DNA of 39,606 nt from a bacterium (GTDB taxonomy: Bacteria > Campylobacterota > Campylobacteria > Campylobacterales > Arcobacteraceae): positions 1 to 39,606 of the forward strand of contig JAHIWE010000102.1 in NCBI GenBank assembly GCA_018816105.1, read 5' to 3'. The position numbers were made by a program, and so were the translations under genes. The first letter of the stretch is position 1; the number at the start of each line of letters is the position of its first letter. Below, in pieces: positions 1 through 9,426 of this stretch. The notes under the pieces were generated by a model. It saw only the letters and a program-made list of their open reading frames with translations. It made no database searches and had not been told where the DNA came from.

Positions 1-1314
1 ACAATTGAAGGTAAAATCGTTTCTGTAAAACAAAGAGGTGGATTTATAATTGAAGATGCTGATGGTTGTGAATATTTCATGCCTATGGCTCAATCTTACT
101 TAAAAACTATTGGGGCAGTTGGTAAAACTGTAAAAGCAAAAGTTATTAAAGTAAACAAAGCTCAAAATTCAATTATTGTTTCAAGAAAAAAATTAATTGA
201 AGAATCAAAAGCTGTAAAAGATAATAAAGTAACTGAAATTTTAGAAAATAAAGAACCAGTTATTGGAACAATCAAAAAAATTACTTCTTATGGAATGTTT
301 GTAGATTTAGGTGGAATTGATGGTTTAGTAAACTACAATGAAATCTCATACAAAGGTCCTGTTAATCCTGCAAATTATTACAACGAAGGTGATGAAGTAT
401 CAGTTGTTGTATTATCTTATGATAAAGCAAAACAACACTTATCATTATCTATCAAAGCTGCACTTTCTAATCCTTGGGAAGAAATTAAAGACGAATTAGA
501 AGTTGGTGATACAATCACTGTAACTGTTTCTAATTTTGAATCTTATGGTGCATTCGTTGATTTAGGAAATGATATTGAAGGTTTATTACATATTTCTGAA
601 ATTTCATGGAATAAAAACTTAAAAAATCCAAAAGAACTTTTAACAATTGGTGAAGAGATCAATGTTGAAGTTATCGAATTAAATATCGAGCAAAAAAGAT
701 TAAGAGTATCTTTAAAAAATCTACAAGAAAAACCTTTTACAAAATTCACAAACGACCATAAAGTTGGTGATGTAATTAAAGGTAAAATTGCTACGTTAAC
801 AGATTTTGGTGCTTTTGTAAGCATTGGTGATGTTGATGGTTTATTACATAATGAAGAAGCTTCTTGGGAGCCAAATGCAAAATGTAAAGCAATCTTCAAA
901 AAAGGTGACGAAGTAGAAGTTAAAATTATCAAAATTGATAGAGAAAAAGAAAATATCTCATTATCTATTAAAGAAATTGCTGATTCTCCTGCTAAAAAAT
1001 TCCAAGATGCTTACAAAATTGGTGACATCGTAAAAGGAACTGTAAAAGATGCTAAAGATTTCGGAATTTTCATTAAATTAGAAAACAATCTTGATGGATT
1101 AATTAGAAATGAAGATTTCGGTCCATTAAAAGTTGAAGAAATTAAAAATGGTGATGAAATTGAAGCTGTTGTTGTAAATATTGATACTAAGAAAAACAGA
1201 GTTAGATTATCTGTTAGAAGATTAGAGCAACAATTAGAAAGAGAAGTTTTAAAATCTGTTAATGATGATTCATCTATGACTTTAGGTGACATTATAAAAG
1301 ATCAAATGAAATAA
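1..1314 (+). CDS. rpsA: 30S ribosomal protein S1, 5' end cut by window
   Basis: The frame is open from base 1, so the first ATG in view (79) is internal and the true start lies upstream. The visible 437 residues hold five successive S1 (OB-fold) repeats, at about 1-70, 85-160, 168-250, 255-335 and 342-420. Each shows the family pattern of a glycine-rich strand such as SYGAFVDLG or DFGAFVSIG, followed by a DGLL or EGLLHISE turn and a closing LSLSIK-type strand. Bacterial S1 normally has six repeats and about 550 residues, so roughly the first repeat is missing. S1 binds mRNA on the small ribosomal subunit and helps initiation on weakly structured leaders. serA follows after 14 bases, suggesting co-transcription. 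The identification is secure; only the N-terminus is unknown. Confidence 0.95.
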   Translation, partial: TIEGKIVSVKQRGGFIIEDADGCEYFMPMAQSYLKTIGAVGKTVKAKVIKVNKAQNSIIVSRKKLIEESKAVKDNKVTEILENKEPVIGTIKKITSYGMFVDLGGIDGLVNYNEISYKGPVNPANYYNEGDEVSVVVLSYDKAKQHLSLSIKAALSNPWEEIKDELEVGDTITVTVSNFESYGAFVDLGNDIEGLLHISEISWNKNLKNPKELLTIGEEINVEVIELNIEQKRLRVSLKNLQEKPFTKFTNDHKVGDVIKGKIATLTDFGAFVSIGDVDGLLHNEEASWEPNAKCKAIFKKGDEVEVKIIKIDREKENISLSIKEIADSPAKKFQDAYKIGDIVKGTVKDAKDFGIFIKLENNLDGLIRNEDFGPLKVEEIKNGDEIEAVVVNIDTKKNRVRLSVRRLEQQLEREVLKSVNDDSSMTLGDIIKDQMK

Positions 1315-1328
1315 TAGGATTTATTTAA

Positions 1329-2909
1329 ATGAGTAAACATACAATTGTAGTTTGCGATCATATACACGACGCTGGTTTACAAATTCTTCAAAGTACTGAA
1401 GATGTAAACTACGTATATGCAGCAGATGTAAATAAAACAGAACTATTAGATATTATTAAAGATGCACATGTAGCAATAACTAGATCTTCAACTGATGTTG
1501 ATGAGAAGTTTTTAAATGCAGCCGTTAATTTAAAAGCTATCATTAGAGCAGGTGTTGGTTATGATAATGTTGATATTGAAGGTTGTAGTAAAAGAGGAAT
1601 AATCGCTATGAATGTTCCAACTGCAAACACAATAGCTGCAGTTGAATTAACAATGACACATATGTTATCTTGTATGCGAAAATTTCCATATGCTCATAAT
1701 CAATTAAAAATTGATAGAGTTTGGAAAAGAGAAGACTGGTATGGAAATGAACTTTATGGGAAAAAACTAGGTGTTATTGGTTTTGGAAATATTGGTCATA
1801 GAGTAGCACTTAGAGCTAAATCATTTGAAATGGACGTAGTAACATACGATCCATATATTCCTTCAACTAAAGCAACTGATTTAGGTATTAAGTATACTAC
1901 TAATTTCGAAGATATTTTATCTTGTGATATTATAACTATTCATACACCAAAAAATAAAGAAACTATTAATATGATAGGTTTCGAAGAAATTGCAAGAATG
2001 AAAGATGGTGTAGTTTTAATTAACTGTGCTAGAGGTGGATTATATAATGAAGATGCATTATATGAGAATCTTAAATCTGGTAAAATTGCAATGGCAGGTA
2101 TTGATGTATTTATTAAAGAACCAGCAATTGATCATCCTTTATTAGATTTACCAAATGTAACTGTAACTGCTCACTTAGGGGCAAATACAAGAGAATCACA
2201 AAGAGAGATTTCTGTTCAAGCAGCTAATAACGCTATTGAATCAGCACGTGGAATTGCATATCCTAATGCTTTAAATTTACCGATTGATGAAAGTAAAATT
2301 CCATCATTTGTAAAACCATATATTGAATTAACTCAAAAAATGGCATTTTTAATAGCACAATTAAGTAAAAGTGAACTTAGATCAATTAATATTTCAGCAG
2401 AAGGTGAAGTTTCTGAGTATTTAGATTCATTACAAACATTCGCAACTGTTGGTATTTTATCTGTTTCTTGTGAAGAAGTTAACTATGTTAATGCTAATTT
2501 TATTGCAAAAGAAAAAGGAATTGAACTTACAACTTCTGAATTCTCTAATCATAGTGGATATCAAAATAAAGTTTCAATTAAAATCACTACATCAAATGGT
2601 GTAAAAACTATATCAGGTACAGTATTTAACGACGATGTGCAAAGAATCGTTGAAATCAATGGATTCTCTTTAGATATTGAACCAAAAGGTAAAATGATTA
2701 TTATGAGAAACCAAGATGTTCCAGGTGTTATTGGAGAAGTTGGTAAAATCTTAGGAAGCAATAATATTAATATTGCTGACTTTAGACTTTCAAGAGGAAA
2801 AGATGGAGCTTTAGCTGTAATTCTTGTTGATGAAAAAGTTAGTTCAGATATATTAAAAAAACTTGATAGTTTAGAAGCTGCAATTGCAGTTGCTTACGCA
2901 GAAATTTAA
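1329..2909 (+). CDS. serA: D-3-phosphoglycerate dehydrogenase, long form
   Basis: This enzyme oxidises 3-phosphoglycerate to 3-phosphohydroxypyruvate with NAD, the first step of serine synthesis, in the cytoplasm. The NAD-binding motif GFGNIG is at 151-156. The catalytic residues of the D-2-hydroxyacid dehydrogenase family are visible as Arg235 (NCARGG), Glu264 (KEP) and His282 (AHLGA). At 526 residues it is the long form: an intervening substrate-binding-like domain covers about 315-450 and a C-terminal ACT domain about 456-526 (beginning MIIMRNQDVPGVIGEVG). The ACT domain suggests feedback control by serine, but that is family knowledge and not shown here. An AGGAT ribosome site at 1316-1320 sits eight bases before the ATG. 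efp follows after nine bases, so rpsA-serA-efp are probably one transcript. Confidence 0.95.
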   Translation: MSKHTIVVCDHIHDAGLQILQSTEDVNYVYAADVNKTELLDIIKDAHVAITRSSTDVDEKFLNAAVNLKAIIRAGVGYDNVDIEGCSKRGIIAMNVPTANTIAAVELTMTHMLSCMRKFPYAHNQLKIDRVWKREDWYGNELYGKKLGVIGFGNIGHRVALRAKSFEMDVVTYDPYIPSTKATDLGIKYTTNFEDILSCDIITIHTPKNKETINMIGFEEIARMKDGVVLINCARGGLYNEDALYENLKSGKIAMAGIDVFIKEPAIDHPLLDLPNVTVTAHLGANTRESQREISVQAANNAIESARGIAYPNALNLPIDESKIPSFVKPYIELTQKMAFLIAQLSKSELRSINISAEGEVSEYLDSLQTFATVGILSVSCEEVNYVNANFIAKEKGIELTTSEFSNHSGYQNKVSIKITTSNGVKTISGTVFNDDVQRIVEINGFSLDIEPKGKMIIMRNQDVPGVIGEVGKILGSNNINIADFRLSRGKDGALAVILVDEKVSSDILKKLDSLEAAIAVAYAEI

Positions 2910-2918
2910 GGAGAAAAT

Positions 2919-3479
2919 ATGGCAATTGGTATGAGTGAATTAAAAAAGGGATTAAAAATCGAAGTTGATGGTGTTCCTTATAAAATTACTGAGTATCAAC
3001 ATGTAAAACCTGGAAAAGGTGCTGCATTTGTTAGATGTAAAATTAAATCATTTTTAAATGGAAAGTTAATTGAAAAAACTTTCCATGCAGGTGATAAATG
3101 TGAAGTTCCAAACTTACAACAAAAACAAATGCAATTTTTATATGATGATGGTGAAATGCTACAATTTATGGATAATGCAACTTACGAGCAAGAGGGTTTA
3201 ACTTATGATCAAGTTGGAGATGCTTTTGACTGGATTATTGATGGAATGACTTGTGATATGATGTACTTTAATGGTAAAGCAATCACAGTTGAGCCTCCAA
3301 TGGTTGTTGAATTAAAAATTGTAGAAACTCCACCAAACTTTAAAGGTGACTCTCAAGGTGGTAGAAAACCTGCTACTTTAGAATCAGGTGCAGTTGTACA
3401 AATTCCTTTCCATATTCTTGAAGGTGACATTATTAAATGTGACACAAGAACAGGTGAATATCTAGAAAAAGTAAAATAA
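2919..3479 (+). CDS. efp: Elongation factor P
   Basis: EF-P binds between the P and E sites of the ribosome and relieves stalling at polyproline stretches. The 186-residue length and three-domain architecture (KOW-like N-terminus, central OB, C-terminal OB) match the family. The loop at 31-34 reads PGKG, placing the residue equivalent to the modified lysine at Lys33. Whether it is beta-lysylated cannot be judged, as no epmA or epmB homologue lies in the window. The C-terminal signature region, [18 protein letters not shown], is intact. A good AAGGAG site at 2908-2913 overlaps the end of serA. The gene ends eight bases before a strong hairpin terminator. Confidence 0.96.
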   Translation: MAIGMSELKKGLKIEVDGVPYKITEYQHVKPGKGAAFVRCKIKSFLNGKLIEKTFHAGDKCEVPNLQQKQMQFLYDDGEMLQFMDNATYEQEGLTYDQVGDAFDWIIDGMTCDMMYFNGKAITVEPPMVVELKIVETPPNFKGDSQGGRKPATLESGAVVQIPFHILEGDIIKCDTRTGEYLEKVK

Positions 3480-3486
3480 AAAGATT

Positions 3487-3527
3487 AAGCTATATCGTGG
3501 AAATACTGCGATATAGCTTTCTTTTTC
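3487..3527 (+). terminator. Intrinsic terminator after efp, probably bidirectional
   Basis: A perfect 11-bp inverted repeat (AAGCTATATCG at 3487-3497, CGATATAGCTT at 3509-3519) has an 11-base loop and is followed by TTCTTTTTC. The left flank is A-rich (AAATAAAAAGATT), so a T-rich tail also exists on the opposite strand. It can therefore stop ribD transcripts coming from the right. It closes the rpsA-serA-efp block. Confidence 0.85.
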
Positions 3528-3628
3528 TTCAGTCACTGACACTTGTCAGCTCCTTCATCAAAAAAAACTCTATCTTGATTTCGACGATAAATCTTAACCT
3601 TTTCAATGTTTTGTATTAAAATAAATTT

Positions 3629-4636
3629 TTATACTTTTCTTTTTAGGTACATTATTTTTTCTTCTCCAATATAATTCTCATGTACTATTTCAAAATCCAT
3701 ATTAATTTCATTTAAAGCATTAATTCCATTTCTAATTTTTGGACTTACTATTAATACAATATAATCAATTCTTTCTTTTAAAATATTCATTAAATTATAA
3801 ACACCCTCAACCATTACAAGCTTATGATCAAGTAGTTTAAATAAATCATCACTTATAATAACTTCTCTATTTGGTACTTTAAATAGTGCAATATTATTAT
3901 CAAATATTTTGTTTTTACTATATATCATAATTTTAGGTGCTCGTCCTGCTATATATCTAGCATCTAAGGTTGGTTTATCAATTCTTACACTGTTTCCACC
4001 TATTAACATTAAATCAACTTTATCTCTTAATGTATGTACATATAATTGACTCATTTTAGAAGATACAGTTCCATCAATACAGCCATTTAATGTTTGTGCC
4101 ATTTTATAAAAAATAAATGTTCCACTAATCCATTTAATAAATGGATATAAAAGGTTATAAGCCTCTTTTTTCATACAGCCTAAGGTAATATCTATATTAA
4201 CGCTTTTTAGCGTTTCTATGCCACCAGTTGCGAGTTTATTAATATCTTCATGGGCAATAATTACTCGTTTTGGTTTTAGCTCTTTTAATAAGTTCGCGCA
4301 AGATGGAGTTTTGCCTACATGATTACAAGGTTCAAGTGTTACAAAAATCTCACAATCATTAAAATATCCATTATGATTTTCTAAAAGAAAAGTATGAATA
4401 TCAAAAGAACTATTTTTCATTTTTAATATTGAATTTGGATATTCAAGTAAGTATGCAGCTTTTAGTGCATTTATTTCTGCATGAGGCATTCCAGCTTCTT
4501 TATGAGCTTCAATTGATAACAACTTACCATCTTTTACAATAACACAACCAACGGCTGGATTTGGATATGTTAAAAGCTGATATTTCCATGCTTCATCAAT
4601 AGCTAATTTCATATAAAAATTATCATCTATTTTCAT
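3629..4636 (-). CDS. ribD: Riboflavin deaminase/reductase
   Basis: This is a bifunctional enzyme of flavin synthesis, with an N-terminal zinc pyrimidine deaminase and a C-terminal NADPH-dependent reductase acting on the ribosylamino-pyrimidine intermediate. The deaminase zinc site is visible as His52-Ala-Glu54 and PCNHVGKTPSC with Cys104 and Cys113. The reductase part begins near residue 180 and contains IGGNSVRIDKPTLDAR, the region equivalent to the family's substrate-binding GxxTVxxDxPxLxxR. The spacing between HAE and PC (about 49 residues) is about 25 longer than in textbook RibD, with an acidic, Asn-rich insertion. The gene stands alone: it is convergent with efp and separated from the rimP operon by a hairpin. 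The upstream ribosome site is weak. Confidence 0.9.
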   Translation of the reverse strand: MKIDDNFYMKLAIDEAWKYQLLTYPNPAVGCVIVKDGKLLSIEAHKEAGMPHAEINALKAAYLLEYPNSILKMKNSSFDIHTFLLENHNGYFNDCEIFVTLEPCNHVGKTPSCANLLKELKPKRVIIAHEDINKLATGGIETLKSVNIDITLGCMKKEAYNLLYPFIKWISGTFIFYKMAQTLNGCIDGTVSSKMSQLYVHTLRDKVDLMLIGGNSVRIDKPTLDARYIAGRAPKIMIYSKNKIFDNNIALFKVPNREVIISDDLFKLLDHKLVMVEGVYNLMNILKERIDYIVLIVSPKIRNGINALNEINMDFEIVHENYIGEEKIMYLKRKV

Positions 4637-4705
4637 TGTATATTCGCTTTTTGTTTAAAAATTTTGAGATTGTAGTATATATAAAGTAGTTTTAATTGGT
4701 AGTTA

Positions 4706-4733
4706 AAATTAATAGAGAAATCTCTATTAATTT
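4706..4733 (-). terminator. Hairpin at the end of the nadA-rimP cluster
   Basis: A perfect 13-bp inverted repeat (AAATTAATAGAGA at 4706-4718 and TCTCTATTAATTT at 4721-4733) with a two-base centre lies four bases beyond the rimP stop. On the minus strand the stem is followed by TTTT then AACTACC, a short T-run. This is the only terminator candidate between the eleven-gene cluster and ribD. Confidence 0.6.
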
Positions 4734-4736
4734 ATT

Positions 4737-5165
4737 TTACCATTCGAAGTAAGTAGCTGCTGATAAAATTTCGTCGTAAGTAAGTTCTTCATCACCAAAT
4801 TCAGTTTTAACTATAATTTTTTCATTATCTGCTGAAATTAGTTCACCTTTAAAAACTTCTGTTGCAAAATTTTTAATTTTAACTTTTTCACCAACAGATC
4901 CTTTAAAATGATCTTTAGTTTTAAGTCTTCTTTCAATTCCAGGAGAGCTAACTTCAAGTGTATATTCACCATTCATAGGTTCATCAACGTCTAAAATTGG
5001 AGAAATCATTCTTGAAATTTCTGCACATTTATCTAGACTAATTCCACCCTCAGCAGTTACTAATACTCTAAAAATATTTGTATCATGTACTTTTGTACTA
5101 ACTATATCATAAAGGCTTGCACCTAAACTTTCAACAGCTAATTTTATTGATTTTTCTAAACTCAT
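4737..5165 (-). CDS. rimP: Ribosome maturation factor RimP
   Basis: RimP binds the 30S subunit and helps late assembly. The 142-residue protein has the two-domain RimP layout. The N-terminal half carries [20 protein letters not shown] and the junction signature [15 protein letters not shown] at about 75-89, which is diagnostic. The C-terminal SH3-like half includes KVKIKNF and ends in [13 protein letters not shown] residues (here [12 protein letters not shown]). Its ATG overlaps the rbfA stop by four bases (ATGA), so translation is probably coupled. It is the last gene of the cluster, followed by a hairpin. The infB-rbfA-rimP association supports the call. Confidence 0.92.
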   Translation of the reverse strand: MSLEKSIKLAVESLGASLYDIVSTKVHDTNIFRVLVTAEGGISLDKCAEISRMISPILDVDEPMNGEYTLEVSSPGIERRLKTKDHFKGSVGEKVKIKNFATEVFKGELISADNEKIIVKTEFGDEELTYDEILSAATYFEW

Positions 5166-5521
5166 TCTACTTCACTTTTTGTTTTTCTAATTTGAGCAAA
5201 TAATGCTTCAATATTTTTTGATTTCTCTAAAGAGGTATCATTTAAAAATGTAAAGTTAGGACACTTATACCAACCTGTACTTGCAAGTATATGTGTCTTT
5301 AATCTTCCATTTGCTTTATTTAATAAAGAGATAATCTCTTTTATTTCATTTTTATCATAATCAGAACCATCAAAATATACAATTGCATCATATTTACCAT
5401 TTTTACAGTTAACTGCGGTAATTGGTAAAGAGTTAATTCTGCTATCAACTAAATTTGATAAAGCTTCTGGAATTAACTCCATTAATAATGATTCTGTTCT
5501 TTGTAGATTAATAGTTTTCAT
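5162..5521 (-). CDS. rbfA: Ribosome-binding factor A
   Basis: RbfA is a small KH-fold protein that binds 16S rRNA helix 1 during 30S maturation. The 119-residue product begins with the family-like segment [17 protein letters not shown] and contains an [19 protein letters not shown] segment typical of the second strand and helix. Sequence conservation is modest, and much of the assignment rests on its position: it lies two bases after infB and overlaps rimP by four, the usual infB-rbfA-rimP order. The length fits the family (about 115-135 residues). Confidence 0.88.
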   Translation of the reverse strand: MKTINLQRTESLLMELIPEALSNLVDSRINSLPITAVNCKNGKYDAIVYFDGSDYDKNEIKEIISLLNKANGRLKTHILASTGWYKCPNFTFLNDTSLEKSKNIEALFAQIRKTKSEVE

Positions 5522-5523
5522 TT

Positions 5524-8229
5524 TTAGTTATCTACTGATACTTTCTCTTCAATTTGAATGAAAGTTTCAATGAAATCGCCAACTTTAATATCATTGAATT
5601 TATCAAACATAATACCACATTCATAACCATTAGCAACTTCTTTAGCATCATCTTTAAATCTTTTTAATGATGAAATTCTACCTGTGTATGTAACAATACC
5701 ATCTCTAATGATTCTAGCATGTCCACCTCTGATTACTTTACCATCTGTTACTAAACATCCTGCAACTGTTCCTACTTTTGGAACAACGAATGTATCTCTA
5801 ACTTCAGCTTGACCAGTGTTTTCTTCTCTAATTACTGCACTCATCATACCTGATAATGCATCTTTAACATCATCAATTAAATCATAGATAATTGAGTAAG
5901 TATTAATAGCAACACCATCAGCTTTAGCTTTAGCTTTAATAGAACCAGTTGGTCTTACATTAAATCCTAAAATAATACATCCTTCAGATGCACCAGCTAG
6001 AACTAAGTCAGATTCAGTGATTCCACCAACTGCTGAGTGAATTACTTTTACTTTTACCTCGTCATTAGCAATTTTTTCTAATGAACCTTTAATAGCTTCA
6101 AGTGAACCACCAACATCAGTTTTAATAATTACTGGAAGTTGTTTGATTTTACCTTCAGCGATTAATCCACTCATCTCTTCTAATGAAACTTTAGTAGATT
6201 TAGATAACTCTTTAGCCCGTGCATGCTCAGCTCTAGTTGTAGCTATATCTCTAGCTTCTTTATCAGAATCCATAACTACCATAACTGAACCAGTTGTTGG
6301 AACATCGTTAAGACCTAAAACAGTACCTGTTTCAGAAAGTCCAAGTTCTTTAACTGGATTACCATTATCATCAGTAATTGCTTTTACTCTACCAAAAGTA
6401 GTATCACAAACAATATTATCACCGATTTTTAAAGTACCATTTTGAACAATAATAGTAGCAACTGGTCCTCTTCCTTTTTCTAGTGAAGATTCAATAACAG
6501 CAGCTTTTGCTTTTGCAGTTGGATCGGCTCTTAGTTCTAGAAGTTCAGATTGAATTAAAATATTTTCTAATAAATCTTCAATTCCAGCACCTGTTTTTGC
6601 AGATACACCAATAAACTCAGTATCTCCACCCCAATCAACAGGTGTCATACCTTTTTCAGCCATTTGTGCTTTTACCATATCAATATTAGCAGCTTCTTTA
6701 TCAATTTTATTCATAGCAATAATAATTGGACATCCACTAGCTTTTGCATGAGCAATAACTTCTTCAGTTTGAGGTTTAACACCATCATCAGCAGCAACAA
6801 CAATAATAACAATATCAGTAATCGCAGTACCTCTTGATCTCATAGCAGAGAAAGCGGCATGTCCTGGAGTATCAACGAAAGTAATTTTTTGTCCATTTTT
6901 TTCTACTGTATAAGAAGAAATATGTTGCGTAATTCCACCAGCTTCACCTGAAGCTATTTTAGATGATCTAATTTTATCTAATAATGAAGTTTTACCATGG
7001 TCAACATGTCCCATAATAGTAACAACAGGAGGTCTTGAAACAAATACTGATTCATCAATATCTTCTTCATGGTAATCACCAACATAATTTACATCTTCTA
7101 ATGCATCTCTTACTGTTACTTCAATTCCAAACTCTTCACCAAGAATTTCTAACTCATCTTGTTTTAAAAAGTCATTTTTAGTAACTAGCATTCCTAAAGT
7201 AAATAATACAGTTATAACTTCAGAAGTAGATTTTCCACAAGCTTCTGCAAATTCATAGACTCTAATATCTTCAGGGATTGTAACTTCAGTAATATCAATA
7301 ACTTCTTGAGTTCTAGATATTCTTTTCTTTCTTTTCCCTCTTTTTAAACCTTGAGGTGCGTTACCAAAAGCAGCTGGTCTTGAACTTCTTGATTGTTTAG
7401 CAGGATTTTGAGGTTTTGGCTCATCAAAAATTTTAAGATTATCATTTAATCCCATATCTAATAAAACAACTTCTTCACCTAATAATGAATCATCAGAACT
7501 TGAGAAGTCATCATAAGCTCTTGAAACTTCTAATTTTTTACCATGATCTTGAGCTTTAACAATAGTTTTCTTTTTTTCTCTTTTGATTTTTGCTTTTCTT
7601 GCATCTTCATAACTGTTTTTTGAAGTATCTGAATTTGATTCTTCTTCGTTTCCACCTAAAATTTCACTTAATGATTTCATTTGTTTTTTATGTTGAACAT
7701 CATTATCAAAAGTTTTAACAGGCGCTTCTTCAACTTTTGGCTTTTTCTTTTTAATAATTACTAAACCTCTTCGTTTAGGTACTATTTTATTAGCATTTTC
7801 AGGATTAACTTCAGGCTTGTCTAATTCTTCTTGAGCTTTTGATTGTGCAGGTTTTATTGTAGGTTTTGAAATTACAACTTTTTTTAATTCAGGTTTCTTT
7901 TTAACTTCAGTTTCTACTTTTGGTGAAACTTCAACTTTTTTTTCTGAAACTGTTTCTGTTTTAACTTCAATAGTCTCTTTTTTTACTTCTTCAAGGCTTG
8001 TTTCAAGTGGTTTTTCAACAACTTTTTTAGGCTTTGATACTGTTTTAACTTCTAATTTTGGACTTTTTCCAGTCATTATATAATTAGTTATTTCTTCAGC
8101 ATCTTCGAATGACACTGCACTTTGGGGTGATTTAAGTTCTATTTTTAAATCTTTAGCCTTTGCAATTACTTCTGCACTTGTTGCTCCCGCTTCTTCTGCA
8201 ATCTCATAAACTCTTACTTTATCTGACAT
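5524..8229 (-). CDS. infB: Translation initiation factor IF-2
   Basis: IF-2 is the GTPase that places initiator tRNA on the ribosome and joins the subunits. The 901-residue protein starts with an IF2-N domain (about 1-50), then a long Lys/Glu/Pro-rich low-complexity linker to about 300 and a second IF2-N-like domain (about 310-380). The G domain carries the P-loop GHVDHGKT at about 404-411, DTPGH near 451 and NKID near 505. Beta-barrel and C-terminal fMet-tRNA-binding domains follow, ending in an EEKVSVDN tail. All GTPase motifs are intact. Its start overlaps the ylxR-like gene by 11 bases. It lies downstream of a strong internal promoter candidate (8497-8524), so initiation-factor expression may be partly independent of the biosynthetic genes upstream. 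Confidence 0.97.
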   Translation of the reverse strand: MSDKVRVYEIAEEAGATSAEVIAKAKDLKIELKSPQSAVSFEDAEEITNYIMTGKSPKLEVKTVSKPKKVVEKPLETSLEEVKKETIEVKTETVSEKKVEVSPKVETEVKKKPELKKVVISKPTIKPAQSKAQEELDKPEVNPENANKIVPKRRGLVIIKKKKPKVEEAPVKTFDNDVQHKKQMKSLSEILGGNEEESNSDTSKNSYEDARKAKIKREKKKTIVKAQDHGKKLEVSRAYDDFSSSDDSLLGEEVVLLDMGLNDNLKIFDEPKPQNPAKQSRSSRPAAFGNAPQGLKRGKRKKRISRTQEVIDITEVTIPEDIRVYEFAEACGKSTSEVITVLFTLGMLVTKNDFLKQDELEILGEEFGIEVTVRDALEDVNYVGDYHEEDIDESVFVSRPPVVTIMGHVDHGKTSLLDKIRSSKIASGEAGGITQHISSYTVEKNGQKITFVDTPGHAAFSAMRSRGTAITDIVIIVVAADDGVKPQTEEVIAHAKASGCPIIIAMNKIDKEAANIDMVKAQMAEKGMTPVDWGGDTEFIGVSAKTGAGIEDLLENILIQSELLELRADPTAKAKAAVIESSLEKGRGPVATIIVQNGTLKIGDNIVCDTTFGRVKAITDDNGNPVKELGLSETGTVLGLNDVPTTGSVMVVMDSDKEARDIATTRAEHARAKELSKSTKVSLEEMSGLIAEGKIKQLPVIIKTDVGGSLEAIKGSLEKIANDEVKVKVIHSAVGGITESDLVLAGASEGCIILGFNVRPTGSIKAKAKADGVAINTYSIIYDLIDDVKDALSGMMSAVIREENTGQAEVRDTFVVPKVGTVAGCLVTDGKVIRGGHARIIRDGIVTYTGRISSLKRFKDDAKEVANGYECGIMFDKFNDIKVGDFIETFIQIEEKVSVDN

Positions 8230-8494
8230 CTGTTAGCATCTCCTTAAGTTGTGTGACATACTTATCTTTATTTTTGCACTCTCTACAAAGTGACTTTTCG
8301 ATTTTCTTATAATCTTTTCCATTTATATCTGTTTGTAATAACTTTTCACAGTCATAACAAATATAAAAACTTCTACCGTAATTATTGTAAAACAATAATT
8401 TTTTTTCTTCACATTTTAGTCTTAATAACTCTTTTTGTTCAAATTTGCCTTTGCAAACGACACAGGTTCTTAAGATCATTTTTGAATTAGCCAA
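8219..8494 (-). CDS. YlxR-like (DUF448) RNA-binding protein
   Basis: This small basic protein of 91 residues has an N-terminal RTCVVCKGKFEQKELLRL segment, which matches the YlxR/DUF448 signature (R-x-C-x-x-C followed by a helix ending LLRL). YlxR genes usually sit directly before infB, as here (11-base overlap). The second half adds the pairs CYDC and CREC, so with CVVC there are three CxxC-type motifs, suggesting zinc binding; that is inference. The first in-frame start is TTG at 8494; an alternative ATG is at 8479 (residue 6). A promoter candidate just upstream would start its RNA between these two codons, favouring the ATG for that transcript. The function in this phylum is untested. Confidence 0.8.
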   Translation of the reverse strand: MANSKMILRTCVVCKGKFEQKELLRLKCEEKKLLFYNNYGRSFYICYDCEKLLQTDINGKDYKKIEKSLCRECKNKDKYVTQLKEMLTDVR

Positions 8495-8496
8495 GC

Positions 8497-8524
8497 ATTA
8501 TACCTAAAATATACTTAATATCAA
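8497..8524 (-). promoter_or_regulatory. Sigma-70-type internal promoter for ylxR-infB-rbfA-rimP
   Basis: On the minus strand TTGATA (8524-8519) and TATAAT (8502-8497) are separated by 16 bases. The -35 is one base off the TTGACA consensus and the -10 is perfect. It lies in the 36-base gap between thrB and the ylxR-like gene. The predicted RNA start is near 8490, just past the TTG start codon of that gene. Campylobacterota promoters often lack a clear -35, so such a match is noteworthy. Confidence 0.6.
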
Positions 8525-8530
8525 AAATAA

Positions 8531-9412
8531 TCAAATTTCTATTCTCACGCCAACATTATCAAAATCAGCTGTAAAGACTTTAAAATGAGGGAATCTAAGC
8601 TTTAAAGCTTTTTCCAAATTCTTACTATCGTCTGCATATGCAATAGAAAACAAAGTAGATCCTGAACCTGATAAAGTACTCATTAAAGCACCCTCTTTTA
8701 ATGATGTTTTTTGAACATCAAAAAGCTCAGGCATTTGCTTCATTCTATATTTCTGATGAATTTGATCCAATGAAGCATTTTTCAACATTTGCCAATCTTC
8801 AGCCATAAATGCAGCTGTTAATAAAGATGAATGTGAAATATTAAAAACTGTATCCTCTTTAGAATATTTAAAAGGCAAAGTTTTTCTAGATAATTGCGTA
8901 GAAATTGCTCTATTTGGTACTACAATAACTGCTTTTAAAGTTTTTGGTATTGCTTTATTTATATATCTAACTTCATTTTCTTGAACACAAGCTACATTAA
9001 ATCCACCCATAACAGCAGGTGTAATATTATCTGGATGATTTTCATATGCCAAAGCTAAATTTAATAATTTATCTTTTTCTAATTTTATTCCCTCAATTGC
9101 GTATGCACTGGCAATTGCTGAAACAATAACAGCAGATGAACTTCCCAAACCACGTGATAGTGGAATTTCATTTTGAAATTCAAATCTAAAGTGTCTTTTT
9201 TTATATGATAAATTATGATAAAAATCATTGAAGATTGATATAAACATATTGTTATCTTTTAGTGCTGGGTTATTTGCGCCCTCACCCTTTAAAGATACAC
9301 TATGAAATTTTGAGGGTCTGATTATTACTTGGTTTTTCATAGATATTGCTAAACCTAAGCAATCAAAACCTGGGCCTAAATTTGCACTTGTAGCGGGAAC
9401 GCTTACTTTCAT
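8531..9412 (-). CDS. thrB: Homoserine kinase
   Basis: ThrB phosphorylates L-homoserine with ATP on the threonine pathway. The 293-residue protein is a GHMP kinase. It has the N-terminal motif [16 protein letters not shown] at 5-20, the ATP-binding loop [11 protein letters not shown] at 84-94 and the C-terminal glycine-rich [11 protein letters not shown] motif near 245-255. The ATG is preceded by an AAGGAA site (minus strand). It is the seventh gene of the nadA-rimP cluster, 14 bases after the TsaB-like gene. Its presence between lpxC and infB has no obvious pathway logic but is conserved in related genomes, as I recall for Campylobacter. Confidence 0.94.
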   Translation of the reverse strand: MKVSVPATSANLGPGFDCLGLAISMKNQVIIRPSKFHSVSLKGEGANNPALKDNNMFISIFNDFYHNLSYKKRHFRFEFQNEIPLSRGLGSSSAVIVSAIASAYAIEGIKLEKDKLLNLALAYENHPDNITPAVMGGFNVACVQENEVRYINKAIPKTLKAVIVVPNRAISTQLSRKTLPFKYSKEDTVFNISHSSLLTAAFMAEDWQMLKNASLDQIHQKYRMKQMPELFDVQKTSLKEGALMSTLSGSGSTLFSIAYADDSKNLEKALKLRFPHFKVFTADFDNVGVRIEI

Positions 9413-9426
9413 CTATTTCCTTCTTC

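Noticed and set aside
543-932. Long open frames antisense to rpsA, infB, addB and others
   Set aside because: They lie wholly within well-supported genes and have no recognisable protein features or ribosome sites; they reflect codon bias in AT-rich genes.
3536-3549. CTGAC/GTCAG hairpin between efp and ribD
   Set aside because: The stem is only five base pairs with no T-run, close to the strong terminator; expected by chance.
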